Shown here: piece after piece, positions 17,601 to 26,574 of the stretch
Numbering within the stretch: the first letter of the stretch is position 1
How the letters are laid out: each line of letters opens with the position of its first letter
DNA from: Gallionella sp.
Lineage (GTDB): Bacteria > Pseudomonadota > Gammaproteobacteria > Burkholderiales > Gallionellaceae
Assembly (NCBI GenBank): GCA_030645955.1
Contig: JAUSMR010000067.1
Span: 10,541 to 74,540, forward strand
DNA length: 64,000 bases
Direction: 5' to 3'
Position numbers and translations under genes: made by a program
Notes under the pieces: model-generated
What the model was told of the DNA's origin: nothing
Database searches by the model: none
The model's input: the letters and a program-made list of their open reading frames with translations, nothing else

Positions 17601-17786
17601 CGAAGACGCCATGGTCTCGGGGCTGGCGCCGGGAAGTGTTGCGCTGACCGAGATGGTGGGCGTGTCGTAACTCGGCAGCGCGGCAATGGGTATGCTGCCG
17701 TAGGCAAGGATACCGGCCACCACCGCGGAGACCGACAGCAGCACCGTCATGACCGGACGGCGGATACATAGCTCGGAAATGTTCAT
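14685..17786 (-). CDS. RND multidrug efflux permease (HAE-1 family, MdtB/MdtC/AcrB-like)
   Basis: 1033 residues, the normal length of inner-membrane trimeric proton/drug antiporters. The N terminus (MNISELCIRRPVMTVLLSVS) and the first large periplasmic loop with porter motifs (PIAALPSYDTPTISVSATLP) match MdtB/MdtC-type pumps. The proton-relay aspartate pair is present in TM4 (LAVGLVVDDAIVMLENIVRH), and a second half with twelve total transmembrane segments is visible. It exports drugs, bile-like amphiphiles or metabolites together with the adaptor encoded upstream (stop/start overlap of four bases at 17783-17786) and a TolC-type channel; the nearest such channel is in the neighbouring operon (22343-23767). 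The extreme C terminus is encoded by the direct repeat at the RAYT border. Confidence 0.95.
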   Translation of the reverse strand: MNISELCIRRPVMTVLLSVSAVVAGILAYGSIPIAALPSYDTPTISVSATLPGASPETMASSVATPLERQFSTISGLSVISSTSTLGNTSITLEFDQDRNIDSAAIDVQAALLRAQRSLPAEMTTPPSYQKVNPADAPIIFLSLTSPSMSLSDLNSFASDLISPTLSTLSGVAQVNINGQKKYAVRVRVNPEALATRNLTVDDIASALRSANANSPVGTLEGPRQTLIIQANRQLGNAAAFASLIVATAPSGAPVRLSEVAAVEDSVESVKTASWANGERAITLSVQRQPGANTVATVDAIKAAMPGLIAQMPSSIQLKLRNDRSVSIRNAIHDVQVTLAITIALVLLVIFLFLRKATATFIPALSLPISLLGTVALMGAFGYSLDNISLLAITLAVGLVVDDAIVMLENIVRHVEKGMPPLQAALQGSKEMSFTIISISLSLVAVFIPIFFMPGVIGLLFHEFAAVVGIAVLVSAVVSLTLVPMLASRYLVQQEIETAPHETERRGLKLTAWFEHGFTRLLSSYERALDWSLRHSRIVLGIAIGTLIATIALFMVLPKGFFPNEDVGLALITVEAVEDISFPAMADLLQRTGDVIRANPAVDTLIVNASASNSGRLFMNLKPRSERPPIDKVVEDLRREVRAVPGVNVFINPIQNLRLGGRVSKSRYQYVMRSVHAEELREAANGLMARMGEDAIFRDVTSDSQLKGLQARLNINRDKANLLGVQIADIRSALYSAFGERQVSTIYTSSDSYQVIMQVSAEDRADESAFGKIYVRSRNGTLVSLASVATVEREVGPISINHAGQLDALTVSFNLAPGAALGDASRRIAQFRSELNMPVSILTSYGGDAAAFQSSQASQAVLIAAALLVIYVLLGVLYESYIHPITILSGLPSAAVGALAMLWLFNMELSIIAMIGILMLIGIVKKNAIMMIDFALDAQRNSGMAPHEAIRTACLLRFRPIMMTTLAALMGALPIALGMGAGAELRQPLGLAVVGGLLFSQVITLFITPVIYLYLDRFSGSGPLKLAGDDQVP

Positions 17787-18964
17787 TGCCTGCCCGCGCT
17801 GTTTGTTTCCGCGCCGCCTTTGCCTTGTCTGTCCTCTGACTCAACCACGCTGCCCGGCCTGAGGTTTTGCGCTCCTTCCACGACGACGCGTGCGCCCGGT
17901 GCGACACCCTCAATTACGGCGATACCGTCCTGGATCAGGCGCACATGGACCGGCTGTGCTGTCACCTTGTGGTCTTCCCCGATCACGTAAAGAAATTTCT
18001 TTTCCGGCCCGGTCTGCACTGCCTGCACGGGAACAGTGACTGCGCCGGCCAGCGCGCGCGGCGCAAGCGTCACCGTGACAAACATGCCCGGCCAGAGGCG
18101 ATTGTCAGCATTGGGAAACTGTGCCTTGAGGCGTATGGTGCCGCTTGCGGTATCCACCGCATTGTCGATGAATACCAGACGCCCCTTCAGGGCTGGCTGG
18201 TCTGCCAGATCCAGCTTCGCGAAGACGGGCACTTCGCCCCTGGCCAGCGACTGCTGCAAAGCCGCAAGTTCGCGTTCCGGCAACGTGAAGTTGACGTTGA
18301 TCGGATCGATCTGCGTGATGCTCACCAGCGCGGCGCCGTTAGGCTGCACCAGGCTTCCCGGATAGATTGCAATGGCACCCGTGCGCCCGGCAATCGGCGC
18401 GGTGATCTCGCCGAAACTGCGCGCCACGCGGCTTGCATCCACGGAAGCACTATCGACTTCAAGCTGCCCCCGCAATACGGCCACCTGATTTTGCGCGGCT
18501 TCCAGCTCGGCACGCGAGACATATTCCTGCGTGAATAACTCGCGCTGGCGTTCGAGATTACGCTCGGCGTTCATCAGGTCGGCACGATCTTTGACTACCT
18601 GCGCAGTATTCCTGCTGAGGTTGGCGTCTTCGGTGCGGGCATCAAGCGAGAATATCCTGTCGCCTTTGCGCACGAACTGCCCCTCCTTGATATGCACTGC
18701 CTTGATTGTGGCACTGATCTGCGGGCGTACCTCAACCGTTTGCAGCGCCGACACCGTGCCGCTGGCCGTGAGCCTGACCGATACATCGGCCTGCGCCACT
18801 ACGGCGCTCACCACCTGGGTTGCGCCCGTTCCCCTGGGTTTGGACGCGGAGCTGCCGGCGCGCCAGAACCAGATGGTCAGCGCAATAAGCAGAATGGCGG
18901 CCAGCGCAATCCATATGCGCCGCATGACGCGCTCCGAAGATTCTGTTTGATGCATGACTTCCAT
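17783..18964 (-). CDS. RND efflux periplasmic adaptor (membrane fusion protein)
   Basis: 393 residues. One N-terminal membrane anchor (RRIWIALAAILLIALTIWFW) leads to the paired lipoyl half-motifs (VRPQISATIKAVHIKEGQFV and ITAPIAGRTGAIAIYPGSLV) on either side of a long coiled coil (about 110-180), then beta-barrel and membrane-proximal domains ending with a polar tail. This is the canonical order for MdtA/AcrA adaptors. It is the first gene of a two-gene operon with the RND permease. An internal ATG (at 18955, MHQTESS) is an alternative start. A palindromic repeat occupies the space just upstream (18997-19047), between this operon and the ABC efflux operon. Confidence 0.93.
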   Translation of the reverse strand: MEVMHQTESSERVMRRIWIALAAILLIALTIWFWRAGSSASKPRGTGATQVVSAVVAQADVSVRLTASGTVSALQTVEVRPQISATIKAVHIKEGQFVRKGDRIFSLDARTEDANLSRNTAQVVKDRADLMNAERNLERQRELFTQEYVSRAELEAAQNQVAVLRGQLEVDSASVDASRVARSFGEITAPIAGRTGAIAIYPGSLVQPNGAALVSITQIDPINVNFTLPERELAALQQSLARGEVPVFAKLDLADQPALKGRLVFIDNAVDTASGTIRLKAQFPNADNRLWPGMFVTVTLAPRALAGAVTVPVQAVQTGPEKKFLYVIGEDHKVTAQPVHVRLIQDGIAVIEGVAPGARVVVEGAQNLRPGSVVESEDRQGKGGAETNSAGRQ

Positions 18965-18996
18965 TTAAAAACCTCGCCTGAATCTGTTTGTAGCTT

Positions 18997-19047
18997 GTAG
19001 GGTGCATTTCATGCACCATTGCCATTGGTGCATGAAATGCACCCTAC
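18997..19047. repeat. Perfect 22-bp inverted repeat (dispersed hairpin family, copy 1)
   Basis: Arms 18997-19018 and 19026-19047 are exact reverse complements around a seven-base loop; ends are GTAGGGTGCA and TGCACCCTAC. The same family appears at 54145-54188. It has no T-run, so it is a repeat rather than a classic terminator, although it could stall or protect transcripts between the two efflux operons. Confidence 0.85.
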
Positions 19048-19077
19048 GATATTTTATTGAATTTTTACGGGCATACT

Positions 19078-20355
19078 TTACTGGTAGCGCAATGCCTCTA
19101 TCGGATCAAGCTGTGCGGCTTTGTGCGCCGGATAAAAGCCGAAGAAGATGCCAACCGTCGCCGCCACACCGAATGCCACGACGGCTGAACTGCCCGAGAT
19201 GATGATCATCGTGCCGGTCAGCGCGTTGACCAGCAGCGCGCCGCCGATGCCCAACAGCAGGCCGATGAAGCATCCGGCCACCGAGATGATGATGGCTTCC
19301 AGCAGGAATTGCAGCAGGATGTCGCGTTCGCGCGCGCCGATCGCCATGCGGATGCCGATCTCGCGGGTGCGCTCGGTCACCGAAACCAGCATGATATTCA
19401 TGATGCCGATACCGCCCACCAGCAGCGAAACCGAGGCGATCGCGCCGAGCAGCAGCGACATGGTGCGCGTACTCTCTTCGGCAGAGTCGGCTACGGCAGT
19501 GAGGTTGCGCAGGGAGAAATCGTTATCCATACCTTCGCGGATGCGGTGCCGCTGACGCAGCAGTTCGGTCATGGATTTTTCCACCGCAGGCATCATTTCC
19601 TGGGTGGTGGTTTGCACCATGACCATGCGCACTGTTCCCGGAAACTGGCTGCCGAATACCTGGCGCTGCGCGGTGGTAAGCGGAATGATGATGGTGTCAT
19701 CCTGATCGCGTCCATCCATGCCCTGGCCCTTGACCGCCAATGTACCGAGGATGACAAACGGACTTTGCCGGATGCGGAAGGTCTTGCCGACCGGATCTTC
19801 ATCACCGAATAAATTTTCCGCGGCAGTCCTGCCGATCAGTGCGACGCGCGTGGCGGAGCGCACATCCGAATCGGTGAAGGCCGCACCAGAAATAACCGGC
19901 CATGAACGCGCTTCCAGATAACCCGGAGTGGTGCCGATGACGGAGGTATTCCAGTTGTTCGGCCCATACACAACTTGAGCGTTGCCGGGATGAATCGGCG
20001 CGACGGCCTGCACGCCGGGCAGTTCGGCGATGGCCTCCGCATCGCTGGCAGTCAGAGTGTGAGCGCCACCGCTGCCGGAGCGCACACCGCTTGTTGATGT
20101 GTGACCGGAGAGCAGCACAAACAGGTTGCTCCCCATCGCGGCAATGGTTTGCTTGATGGCATATTGCGCGCCTTGCCCGATGGACATCATCAATACCACC
20201 GCGCCAACGCCGATCACCATGCCGAGCATCGTCAGCATGGTACGCAGCCGGTTGGAGCCCATCGCGCGCCAGGCTTCGCCGAGCATAGCAAAAAATCCAG
20301 ATTTCATCCCAACTGCCGCGTTGCGTAAAAAATTTCTTGCTTGCATATAACCCAT
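19078..20355 (-). CDS. ABC transporter permease, MacB/FtsX family
   Basis: 425 residues: four transmembrane helices with a large periplasmic MacB_PCD domain between TM1 (TMLTMLGMVIGVGAVVLMMS) and the FtsX domain (LLLGAIASVSLLVGGIGIMNIMLVSVTERTREIGIRMAIG). The latter sequence is the hallmark of MacB-type mechanotransmission transporters. In E. coli the ATPase is fused to this permease; here it is a separate gene immediately upstream in transcription (20410-21123). Together with the adaptor and TolC-like genes it forms a tripartite exporter for macrolides, peptides or siderophore-like compounds. Last gene of its operon. Confidence 0.92.
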   Translation of the reverse strand: MGYMQARNFLRNAAVGMKSGFFAMLGEAWRAMGSNRLRTMLTMLGMVIGVGAVVLMMSIGQGAQYAIKQTIAAMGSNLFVLLSGHTSTSGVRSGSGGAHTLTASDAEAIAELPGVQAVAPIHPGNAQVVYGPNNWNTSVIGTTPGYLEARSWPVISGAAFTDSDVRSATRVALIGRTAAENLFGDEDPVGKTFRIRQSPFVILGTLAVKGQGMDGRDQDDTIIIPLTTAQRQVFGSQFPGTVRMVMVQTTTQEMMPAVEKSMTELLRQRHRIREGMDNDFSLRNLTAVADSAEESTRTMSLLLGAIASVSLLVGGIGIMNIMLVSVTERTREIGIRMAIGARERDILLQFLLEAIIISVAGCFIGLLLGIGGALLVNALTGTMIIISGSSAVVAFGVAATVGIFFGFYPAHKAAQLDPIEALRYQ

Positions 20356-20409
20356 ATGCGGCGCGGCGACATTTTTTTCGCGCCTTGCATTTGGGCGAAC
20401 TCTGAATTT

Positions 20410-21123
20410 TTAGATGTTCCCATCATGTTGTGCCTCCCGTGTAAGTTCGTCACTGACGATGCGTCCGTCGAAGAACCGCACCTGGCGTTTCGCATGGCGC
20501 GCGATGTCCGCCTCGTGGGTCACCACCACGATGGTGATGCCTTCACGGTTCAGTTCCTCGAACAACGCCATGATTTCTTCGCCGGTCTGGCTGTCGAGGT
20601 TGCCGGTGGGTTCATCCGCAAGAATCAGGCGCGGGTTGTTGACCAGGGCGCGCGCAATCGCCACGCGTTGCTGTTGGCCTCCGGAAATTTTATTGGGCAT
20701 GGAGGCTGCGTAGCCTTCCAGCCCGACCTTGTCGAGCAGGTTGTGCGCACGCTGCTGGCGTTCCTCGCGTTCCACCCCGCAGTAGATCAGCGGCAGAGCC
20801 ACGTTTTCCAGCAGCGACATGCGCGACAACAGATTAAAACCTTGGAACACGAAGCCGATGGTGCGATTGCGCAGCAAGGCCAGCTCATCCTTGCCCAGTT
20901 CCGCAACGTCGCGGCCATCCAGTACATAGCGTCCGGTGCTCGGCTTGTCGAGACAACCGAGAAGATTCATGAAAGTGGATTTGCCAGAACCGGACGGCCC
21001 CATGATCGCGACGAATTCACCGGCAGTGATGCTGAGGCTGACATCTTTTAATGCCGGAAACAATCCGGCAGAAGTTTCGTAGGACTTGTGCAGGCCTTCG
21101 ATGCGGATAACGGGGTCAGCCAT
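20410..21123 (-). CDS. ABC transporter ATPase, MacB/LolD type
   Basis: 237 residues. Walker A GPSGSGKSTFMN, Q-loop region FVFQGFNLL, signature ISGGQQQRVAIARAL, Walker B LILADEPTGNLDS and switch histidine VVVTHEADIA are all intact, and the LACC-type sequence matches the MacB/LolD class. It energises the adjacent FtsX-type permease (54 bases downstream). The start overlaps the stop of the adaptor gene (single shared base at 21123), indicating translational coupling. Confidence 0.95.
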   Translation of the reverse strand: MADPVIRIEGLHKSYETSAGLFPALKDVSLSITAGEFVAIMGPSGSGKSTFMNLLGCLDKPSTGRYVLDGRDVAELGKDELALLRNRTIGFVFQGFNLLSRMSLLENVALPLIYCGVEREERQQRAHNLLDKVGLEGYAASMPNKISGGQQQRVAIARALVNNPRLILADEPTGNLDSQTGEEIMALFEELNREGITIVVVTHEADIARHAKRQVRFFDGRIVSDELTREAQHDGNI

Positions 21124-22346
21124 CAGAACATTCTCATCGGTGGCCTGCTGCCGGAACTGCTGGAACTTTTCGATTTGTCCTCCGCCAGTACATCACCAAC
21201 GACCACCTGGTCACCTGCTTTAAGCTCTCCCGTGACGATTTCGGTATTACGATTGTCGGTGATGCCGAGCGACACGCTGACCGGCGCCAGTTCTCCTTGT
21301 TCCAGCACATACACCTTGGCGGAAAAAGCGTCACGCGGGTGCCCGGACAAACGCTTTTCGTCCCTGGGTTTTGCGGCACCGCCATTCATGGCAGTTCCGC
21401 CACGTTTCTGATTGCCGGCATTGGCCGGTTTGAAACGCAGCGCGGCGTTGGGAACCAGCAACACGTCCTTGCGCTCGGCTACCGCGATGCTCACATAAGC
21501 GGTCATGCCGGGCAGCAAAATCTGCTCTGGATTGTCCACATTGATCACCACATCGTAGGTCACTACATTTTGCACGGTGGTCGGATTAAGCCGTATCAGC
21601 TTGACTACGCCTTGAAAGTTGCGCCCCGCAAAGGCATCCACGGTAAAGCGCACCGTCTGCCCGACACGGATGCTGCCGATATCCGCCTCGGCAAAGTTCG
21701 CATCGATCTGCATCCTGGATAAATCCTGTGCGATCTTGAACAGCGTCGGGGTCTGCAAGCTGGCCGCAACGGTCTGGCCGACATCCACCGAGCGATCCAC
21801 CACCACACCGGACACCGGCGAACGAATCACCGAATAAGCGAGGTTGGCGCGGTCTTTTTCCACGGTCGCCTGCGCCAGCTGTAATTGCGCTTCGGCGGCT
21901 TTTTTGGCTTGCACTGCGGTATCCAGTTCCTGCCGGGAAATGTACTCCTGCGCGAACAGGCTGCGCATGCGCGCTTCGTTGGCGGTGGTTAATTCCAGCG
22001 TGGCATGGGCGCTTTGCACATTGGCCAGGCTTTGCTTTTGCTGGGCGGAGAGCAGCGCATCATCCAGCTCCAGTAACACCTGGCCTTTTTCCACCTTGCT
22101 GTTGAAATCAACATACAGTTTTTTCACCGTACCGGAAACCTGCGTGCCAACGTTTACCAGCGTCACCGGATTGATCGTGCCGTTGGCCGAGACGGTCTGG
22201 CTGATCTCGCCTTTTTCCACGGCCTGCAAACGATATTGCTGCTCCGGCGCGACCATGTAGAGCTGCCGGTAAGTGGCGATGCCTGCGGTGATGACGGCAA
22301 CAGTGAGAAAGAACAAGCCCATCGGAGAGCGCAATAGTTTTTTCAT
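21123..22346 (-). CDS. macA: MacA-like periplasmic adaptor protein
   Basis: 407 residues. N-terminal anchor (LFFLTVAVITAGIATY), lipoyl half-motifs (NVGTQVSGTVKKLYVDFNSK and VIRSPVSGVVVDRSVDVGQT) flanking a coiled-coil hairpin of about 70 residues, beta-barrel domain and a membrane-proximal domain with a Ser-rich tail (KSKSSSSSGSRPPMRMF). This is the MacA layout. It joins the MacB-like ABC pump to the outer-membrane channel and overlaps the TolC-family gene by four bases and the ATPase gene by one. The symbol is by analogy; substrate is unknown. Confidence 0.85.
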   Translation of the reverse strand: MKKLLRSPMGLFFLTVAVITAGIATYRQLYMVAPEQQYRLQAVEKGEISQTVSANGTINPVTLVNVGTQVSGTVKKLYVDFNSKVEKGQVLLELDDALLSAQQKQSLANVQSAHATLELTTANEARMRSLFAQEYISRQELDTAVQAKKAAEAQLQLAQATVEKDRANLAYSVIRSPVSGVVVDRSVDVGQTVAASLQTPTLFKIAQDLSRMQIDANFAEADIGSIRVGQTVRFTVDAFAGRNFQGVVKLIRLNPTTVQNVVTYDVVINVDNPEQILLPGMTAYVSIAVAERKDVLLVPNAALRFKPANAGNQKRGGTAMNGGAAKPRDEKRLSGHPRDAFSAKVYVLEQGELAPVSVSLGITDNRNTEIVTGELKAGDQVVVGDVLAEDKSKSSSSSGSRPPMRMF

Positions 22347-23767
22347 GGACGGCTTGTTTTCTGTTGGGGACCCGTGCCGGGTTGTTGACTGCTGTCCGGC
22401 AAGGCTTGCAATAAGTTGGCATCCAGGTTGCCCATTGCCTGGGCAAGCGTGGCGCGGTTGATGTTCCAGTTAAACGTGGACTGGATGCGCTGCTGGCGCG
22501 CGCTGGCAAGGGCGCTTTGTGCATTCAGCACGTCCAGCATGCTGCCCACGCCGGCCTTGTAGCGGCCGAGCGAGACGCGTTCGGATTGTTCCGCGCTGTC
22601 CAGCAAATCAGCGGTGGAGCGCAACGATTGCGTCGCGGTGGTGATGTTCTGATAAGCCGTCCACACATCCAGAGCTACCTGCAAACGCAGCCGTTCCAGC
22701 TGTACATTTCTGGCATCCAGTTGCGCCTCGGCGGCACGCACCCGGTAAGTCGGCGCGTAGCCGGAAAAAACCGGCACGTTCAAAGTGATGCCAACCAGCG
22801 AGCCGCTTGAACTGATACCCGCGCTGCTGTTTTGACTGGACGATGCATTCAGGGAAATGGACGGTCTGCCCGCCGCACGCGCCGCATCTGCGCCGGCCTC
22901 GGCAGCCCTGACTTGCGCAGCGGCGGCGTGTAAATCGGGGCGGCGCTGACGGGCCTCTTCAATCAGTGTGTTGATATCGCCCTCGAAATCATCGGGCACC
23001 GCCGTGGTATTGGCGGCTGCCAATAATACATTCCGGTTGGCATCCTGTCCGATCATGTTTGCAAGGGCGCCCTGCGCATTCTTCTGGTTTCCATCAGCGG
23101 TAATGCGATTCAGGGTGGCCTGCGAATAAGCAGTTCGCGCCTGCAACTTGTCGGCAGGCGTTGCGCTTCCCGCGATATAGCGCGCCTCGGCGGCGGCAAA
23201 ACTCTCCCTGGCGGCGCGTTCCGATTCGAGCGCGGCATCCAGCGCGGCTTGCGATGCCTGCGTTTGGTAAAAGGATTGCACCGCCTGGAGGAAAACAGCC
23301 TGTACCGTGCTGTCCTGCGTGGCACTCGCCGCGGCGAGCAATTGGCGCGCATTTTCCAGATTGGCGGCGCGCGAGCCGAAGTCATACAGCAGATAGGAAA
23401 TGCTCAAGCCCAGGCTGCGCTGATTCGTGTTTGCGTTCGTTCCCGTCAAATTGCGGGTAGCAGAAGCGCCCACGGTTGCACTGGGTAGATAACCTGCCTT
23501 GTTCACGCCGACCTGCGCCGCCTGAACCCGCGAATTCGCCCATGCTTCGCGGGTTTGGGTATTGTTGCACAACGCGAGATTGACCACATCCAGCAGATTG
23601 AGCGCGTGGTTCAGTGGTTGTGCGCCGCACGGATCGCCAACCGCGCCGTCCAGGTGCAACGCAGGTCTGGGCGGCAACATCGACTCCGTGCCGAACGGGT
23701 CGGAAGTCTCTGCGGCAGCAAGCAAGCCGCTCCAGAGGCAAAGCAGTGTGTAGAAAATTTTACGCAT
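22343..23767 (-). CDS. TolC-family outer-membrane efflux channel
   Basis: About 474 residues from the ATG at 23767, which gives a clean signal peptide (MRKIFYTLLCLWSGLLAAAE); the frame also extends to a GTG at 23803. Two outer-membrane efflux (OEP) repeats are present, each with long amphipathic helices (for example LDVVNLALCNNTQTREAWAN and YRVRAAEAQLDARNVQLERL) typical of the alpha-barrel tunnel. It is the first gene of the four-gene ABC efflux operon and probably also serves the RND pump, which has no channel gene of its own. No lipobox, so it is TolC- rather than OprM-like. Confidence 0.92.
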   Translation of the reverse strand: MRKIFYTLLCLWSGLLAAAETSDPFGTESMLPPRPALHLDGAVGDPCGAQPLNHALNLLDVVNLALCNNTQTREAWANSRVQAAQVGVNKAGYLPSATVGASATRNLTGTNANTNQRSLGLSISYLLYDFGSRAANLENARQLLAAASATQDSTVQAVFLQAVQSFYQTQASQAALDAALESERAARESFAAAEARYIAGSATPADKLQARTAYSQATLNRITADGNQKNAQGALANMIGQDANRNVLLAAANTTAVPDDFEGDINTLIEEARQRRPDLHAAAAQVRAAEAGADAARAAGRPSISLNASSSQNSSAGISSSGSLVGITLNVPVFSGYAPTYRVRAAEAQLDARNVQLERLRLQVALDVWTAYQNITTATQSLRSTADLLDSAEQSERVSLGRYKAGVGSMLDVLNAQSALASARQQRIQSTFNWNINRATLAQAMGNLDANLLQALPDSSQQPGTGPQQKTSRP

Positions 23768-24165
23768 CGGGCCAGTATACATGAGCAAGAAAGACGCAGT
23801 CACTGACTCAATGTGTTTTCAATAGTTCAACAGGTAATGGCAAGTTTGCGCCCGCGTGCCAGTGCATTTGCCAGGTACTCCTTCTGTTGAAGCCGGGTGC
23901 GACGGGGCGCGTTTATCAGAAAACCAGAAAACAAATTCGCCGAATGTGGCGAAATTTAATCGGACGGGATTGCGTGGCTACGGCATGACCTGCGCTGCGC
24001 GGATATTAGGCTGCGACGCAAAATACTGCAACGTTTCACCCTGCGGCATTTTGCCGCGCGACAACATGCCACATTCCCAAACCGATTTTTCATCCATAGA
24101 ATCCGCCCGCTTTAATTTTCTGCAGTAAATATTTAACAATAACTAATCGTTTAAGGGGATGAAAC
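23768..24165. other. Divergent intergenic region between efflux operon and TonB-receptor operon
   Basis: About 400 bases without a credible gene. The right part, A/T-rich from 24110 with AAGGGG before the receptor ATG, is the receptor leader. It contains the palindromic sites at 24042-24073. Confidence 0.6.
24042..24073. promoter_or_regulatory. Two overlapping palindromic operator-like sites (TGCGRCA-N3-TGCCGCR type)
   Basis: Site 1, 24042-24058, is TGCGGCATTTTGCCGCG. Site 2, 24057-24073, is CGCGACAACATGCCACA. Both match, imperfectly, the palindrome at 33873-33889 upstream of another TonB receptor. The location 90-125 bases before the receptor ATG suits a repressor site. The regulator is unknown. 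Confidence 0.5.
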
Positions 24166-26496
24166 ATGAAACGGAAACGTGTTTTTGCGTTGAGCATGAT
24201 CGTGCTGGCAGTCAGCCAGGTGGTGCATGCCGAGGTGGGTGCAGTGCCGGAGGTGAGCGTGACCGAGCCGGTTACACCGGTTGCTGCCGAACCAGCCGGG
24301 GTGAGCACATTGCCGGAGGTCAGCGTGACCTCCACGACAATTGATGACCGCTTCGATTCCAAGCGCGGCGAAGCATCAAATATCAACAACATCAGCGGCA
24401 AGAAGGTGGATGACGAGCATGGCAAAAACCTCGTGGAGATACTCGAATCCATCCCGGGCGTAACTGCCGAAGTGCAGAGCGGCGACTCGGTGAAAATCAT
24501 GTTGCGCGGCGTGGAAGCGCAGCGTTACATGGGCGAAAAACCCGGTGTGGCGATCGTGATCGACGGCGTGCCGGTCCTGGAGCGTACCGGTCGCGTCAAT
24601 ATCGATCTGGACAACATCGACTCGATCAAGGTCATCAAGGGCGGCGCATCGTATCTGTTCGGTGAGGACGCTTTGTCCGGCGCAGTAATCATCACCACCA
24701 AGCGCGGCGCGAAAATGGCAGGCTTTACTTACGGTGTTGAAGCAGGCAGCTTCAATTACCACAAGAGCCTGGTTCGTGCAGGATTTTCCAAAGACAACCT
24801 GGTCGGGCATGTGCAAGTCACAGAACGGAAAACGGATGGCTATCATGACCAGGGCGATTCCTCCGCGAATTACCTGGACGGCAAGCTGCAATATATGATT
24901 GACGGGACCAGCGATATCGCTTTCGGTTTTGAGCAATCCAAGCGTGCCAAGGATAGCCACGGCACGGTAAAAGGAGTGACCGCCGCCGCGCTGGATCCGC
25001 AGAGTTTCAGTGGCGGCAAGGATTATGCGCGTAACTATGATGTCGATCTGAACAAGTGGAATCTTACTTATGCCAAGGACCTTGGTTCCACAGGCAATTT
25101 GCTGGTGAATACCTATGTTTTCAAGGATCACACCTACAGTTGGCAAAATCCCAGCGGCTTCCTGCGGACTACCGCCGGATGTACCGGCACAAATGTGACC
25201 GCTATTGCCGCTTGTAACATGGCCAATATTAATGATGCCTATGTCAGCGGCGCCGATACCGATCAGGAGCAAAAAGGGCTGAAGACGGAGTGGCGCAAGG
25301 GCGGTGAACAGGCCGGCCTGATGGCGGGGCTGGATGTGCAGTCGTTTTCGGATCGGGCGTTAACCAAGAGTCTGGTGACATACACAACCCGCGGCACTGC
25401 TATTAATGGAGGCAATCCATTGAATCTTGCGGGGGCAACGACTGCCGATAACTTGTCCACCTCCACCACCAAGGCGGTGTACGGTGAATTAAAATGGCAG
25501 GCAACCGACCCGTTGACGGCCACGCTGAATGCGCGTTACGACAATATCGATGCCCAATACGAAAGCTATATTCCGCTCACTGCCGCTCAAATTACGGCAG
25601 GCAGAACGACCACCGGCGAAAAGACTTTCAAGGTCTGGTCGGAACGCGTCGGTGTGAATTATGCGTTGTCGGCGGAACGCGAAATCTACTCGAACATATC
25701 CACCGGATTCCGCGTGCCAACCATCGGCCAGTTATACGGCGGCAGCATCACGCCGACTGGTACGGTGCTGGCCAATCCGGACCTAGTTCCGGAAAAATCC
25801 TGGAACAGGGAAATCGGCTTGCGCGCCAAGAGCGATCTGCTCGGCATCGCGCTGGACATGGATGTGGCGCTGTTCCAGATCGACCGCAAGAACTTCATCC
25901 TGAACACCGGCGGCCAGTATCAGACTGACCCTGTAGCCGAGCAGTATCAGAATATTGGCGGCGTGCGCAACCGCGGCCTAGAGCTGGGCGTTAAGACGGA
26001 TGCCAGTGAAGCATGGTCGGGTGATATCGCCTACACCTATCTGGATGCGAAGTTCACCAGGAACGACTCCTACTGGATGGGTATGGGATCGCGCACCGTG
26101 CCGTTGCCTTCGGTGCTGTACAACAACACCGGCAATGTCGTGCCGCGCACCCCCAAACACAAGGTCAACCTGTCAACGCGCTACCGTTACACACCGGCGC
26201 TGACTTTCTCAGCGGAGATGAATTCGCAGAGCGGCATCTACGCCGACGAAGTGAACCTGGTCAGGATAGGGGGCCGCACGCTGTTCAACGCGATGGCCAA
26301 CTATGAAATCAAGGCCGAGCGCAATGTGAAATGGTCGGCATTCGCGCGTATCGACAACCTGTTCGACCGTCGCTATTACAGCACGATACGCGGCGGGTCG
26401 GATGGCGACGGCAACGGCGTCTATAACGCGGAAGACATGTCCATCACAGTCGACCCCGGCCGTGTGTGGACGGCCGGCCTGACGGTGAATTTCTAA
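24166..26496 (+). CDS. TonB-dependent outer-membrane receptor (first gene of the DCCP operon)
   Basis: 776 residues. Signal peptide (RVFALSMIVLAVSQVVHA), then two TonB-box-like segments, VPEVSVT and LPEVSVT, separated by about 30 residues. A plug domain (about 80-190; NLVEILESIPGVTAEVQSGD, GVAIVIDGVPVLERTG) and a 22-strand barrel follow, ending in the aromatic outer-membrane signature (AGLTVNF). It takes up a scarce ligand using TonB energy; candidates are metal chelates or corrinoid-like molecules, not determinable from sequence. Downstream genes at 26575-31578 are tightly packed and on the same strand, suggesting one operon. It is preceded by AAGGGG and by palindromic operator-like sites. 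The tonB-exbB-exbD genes 14 kb downstream could energise it. Confidence 0.93.
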   Translation: MKRKRVFALSMIVLAVSQVVHAEVGAVPEVSVTEPVTPVAAEPAGVSTLPEVSVTSTTIDDRFDSKRGEASNINNISGKKVDDEHGKNLVEILESIPGVTAEVQSGDSVKIMLRGVEAQRYMGEKPGVAIVIDGVPVLERTGRVNIDLDNIDSIKVIKGGASYLFGEDALSGAVIITTKRGAKMAGFTYGVEAGSFNYHKSLVRAGFSKDNLVGHVQVTERKTDGYHDQGDSSANYLDGKLQYMIDGTSDIAFGFEQSKRAKDSHGTVKGVTAAALDPQSFSGGKDYARNYDVDLNKWNLTYAKDLGSTGNLLVNTYVFKDHTYSWQNPSGFLRTTAGCTGTNVTAIAACNMANINDAYVSGADTDQEQKGLKTEWRKGGEQAGLMAGLDVQSFSDRALTKSLVTYTTRGTAINGGNPLNLAGATTADNLSTSTTKAVYGELKWQATDPLTATLNARYDNIDAQYESYIPLTAAQITAGRTTTGEKTFKVWSERVGVNYALSAEREIYSNISTGFRVPTIGQLYGGSITPTGTVLANPDLVPEKSWNREIGLRAKSDLLGIALDMDVALFQIDRKNFILNTGGQYQTDPVAEQYQNIGGVRNRGLELGVKTDASEAWSGDIAYTYLDAKFTRNDSYWMGMGSRTVPLPSVLYNNTGNVVPRTPKHKVNLSTRYRYTPALTFSAEMNSQSGIYADEVNLVRIGGRTLFNAMANYEIKAERNVKWSAFARIDNLFDRRYYSTIRGGSDGDGNGVYNAEDMSITVDPGRVWTAGLTVNF

Positions 26497-26574
26497 GGGA
26501 AGAGGCATGCAGAAAAGGACTTTACTGACAACACACCTCAAGTTCTGGGGCTGAAGATTCCGATGAGGCTGACA

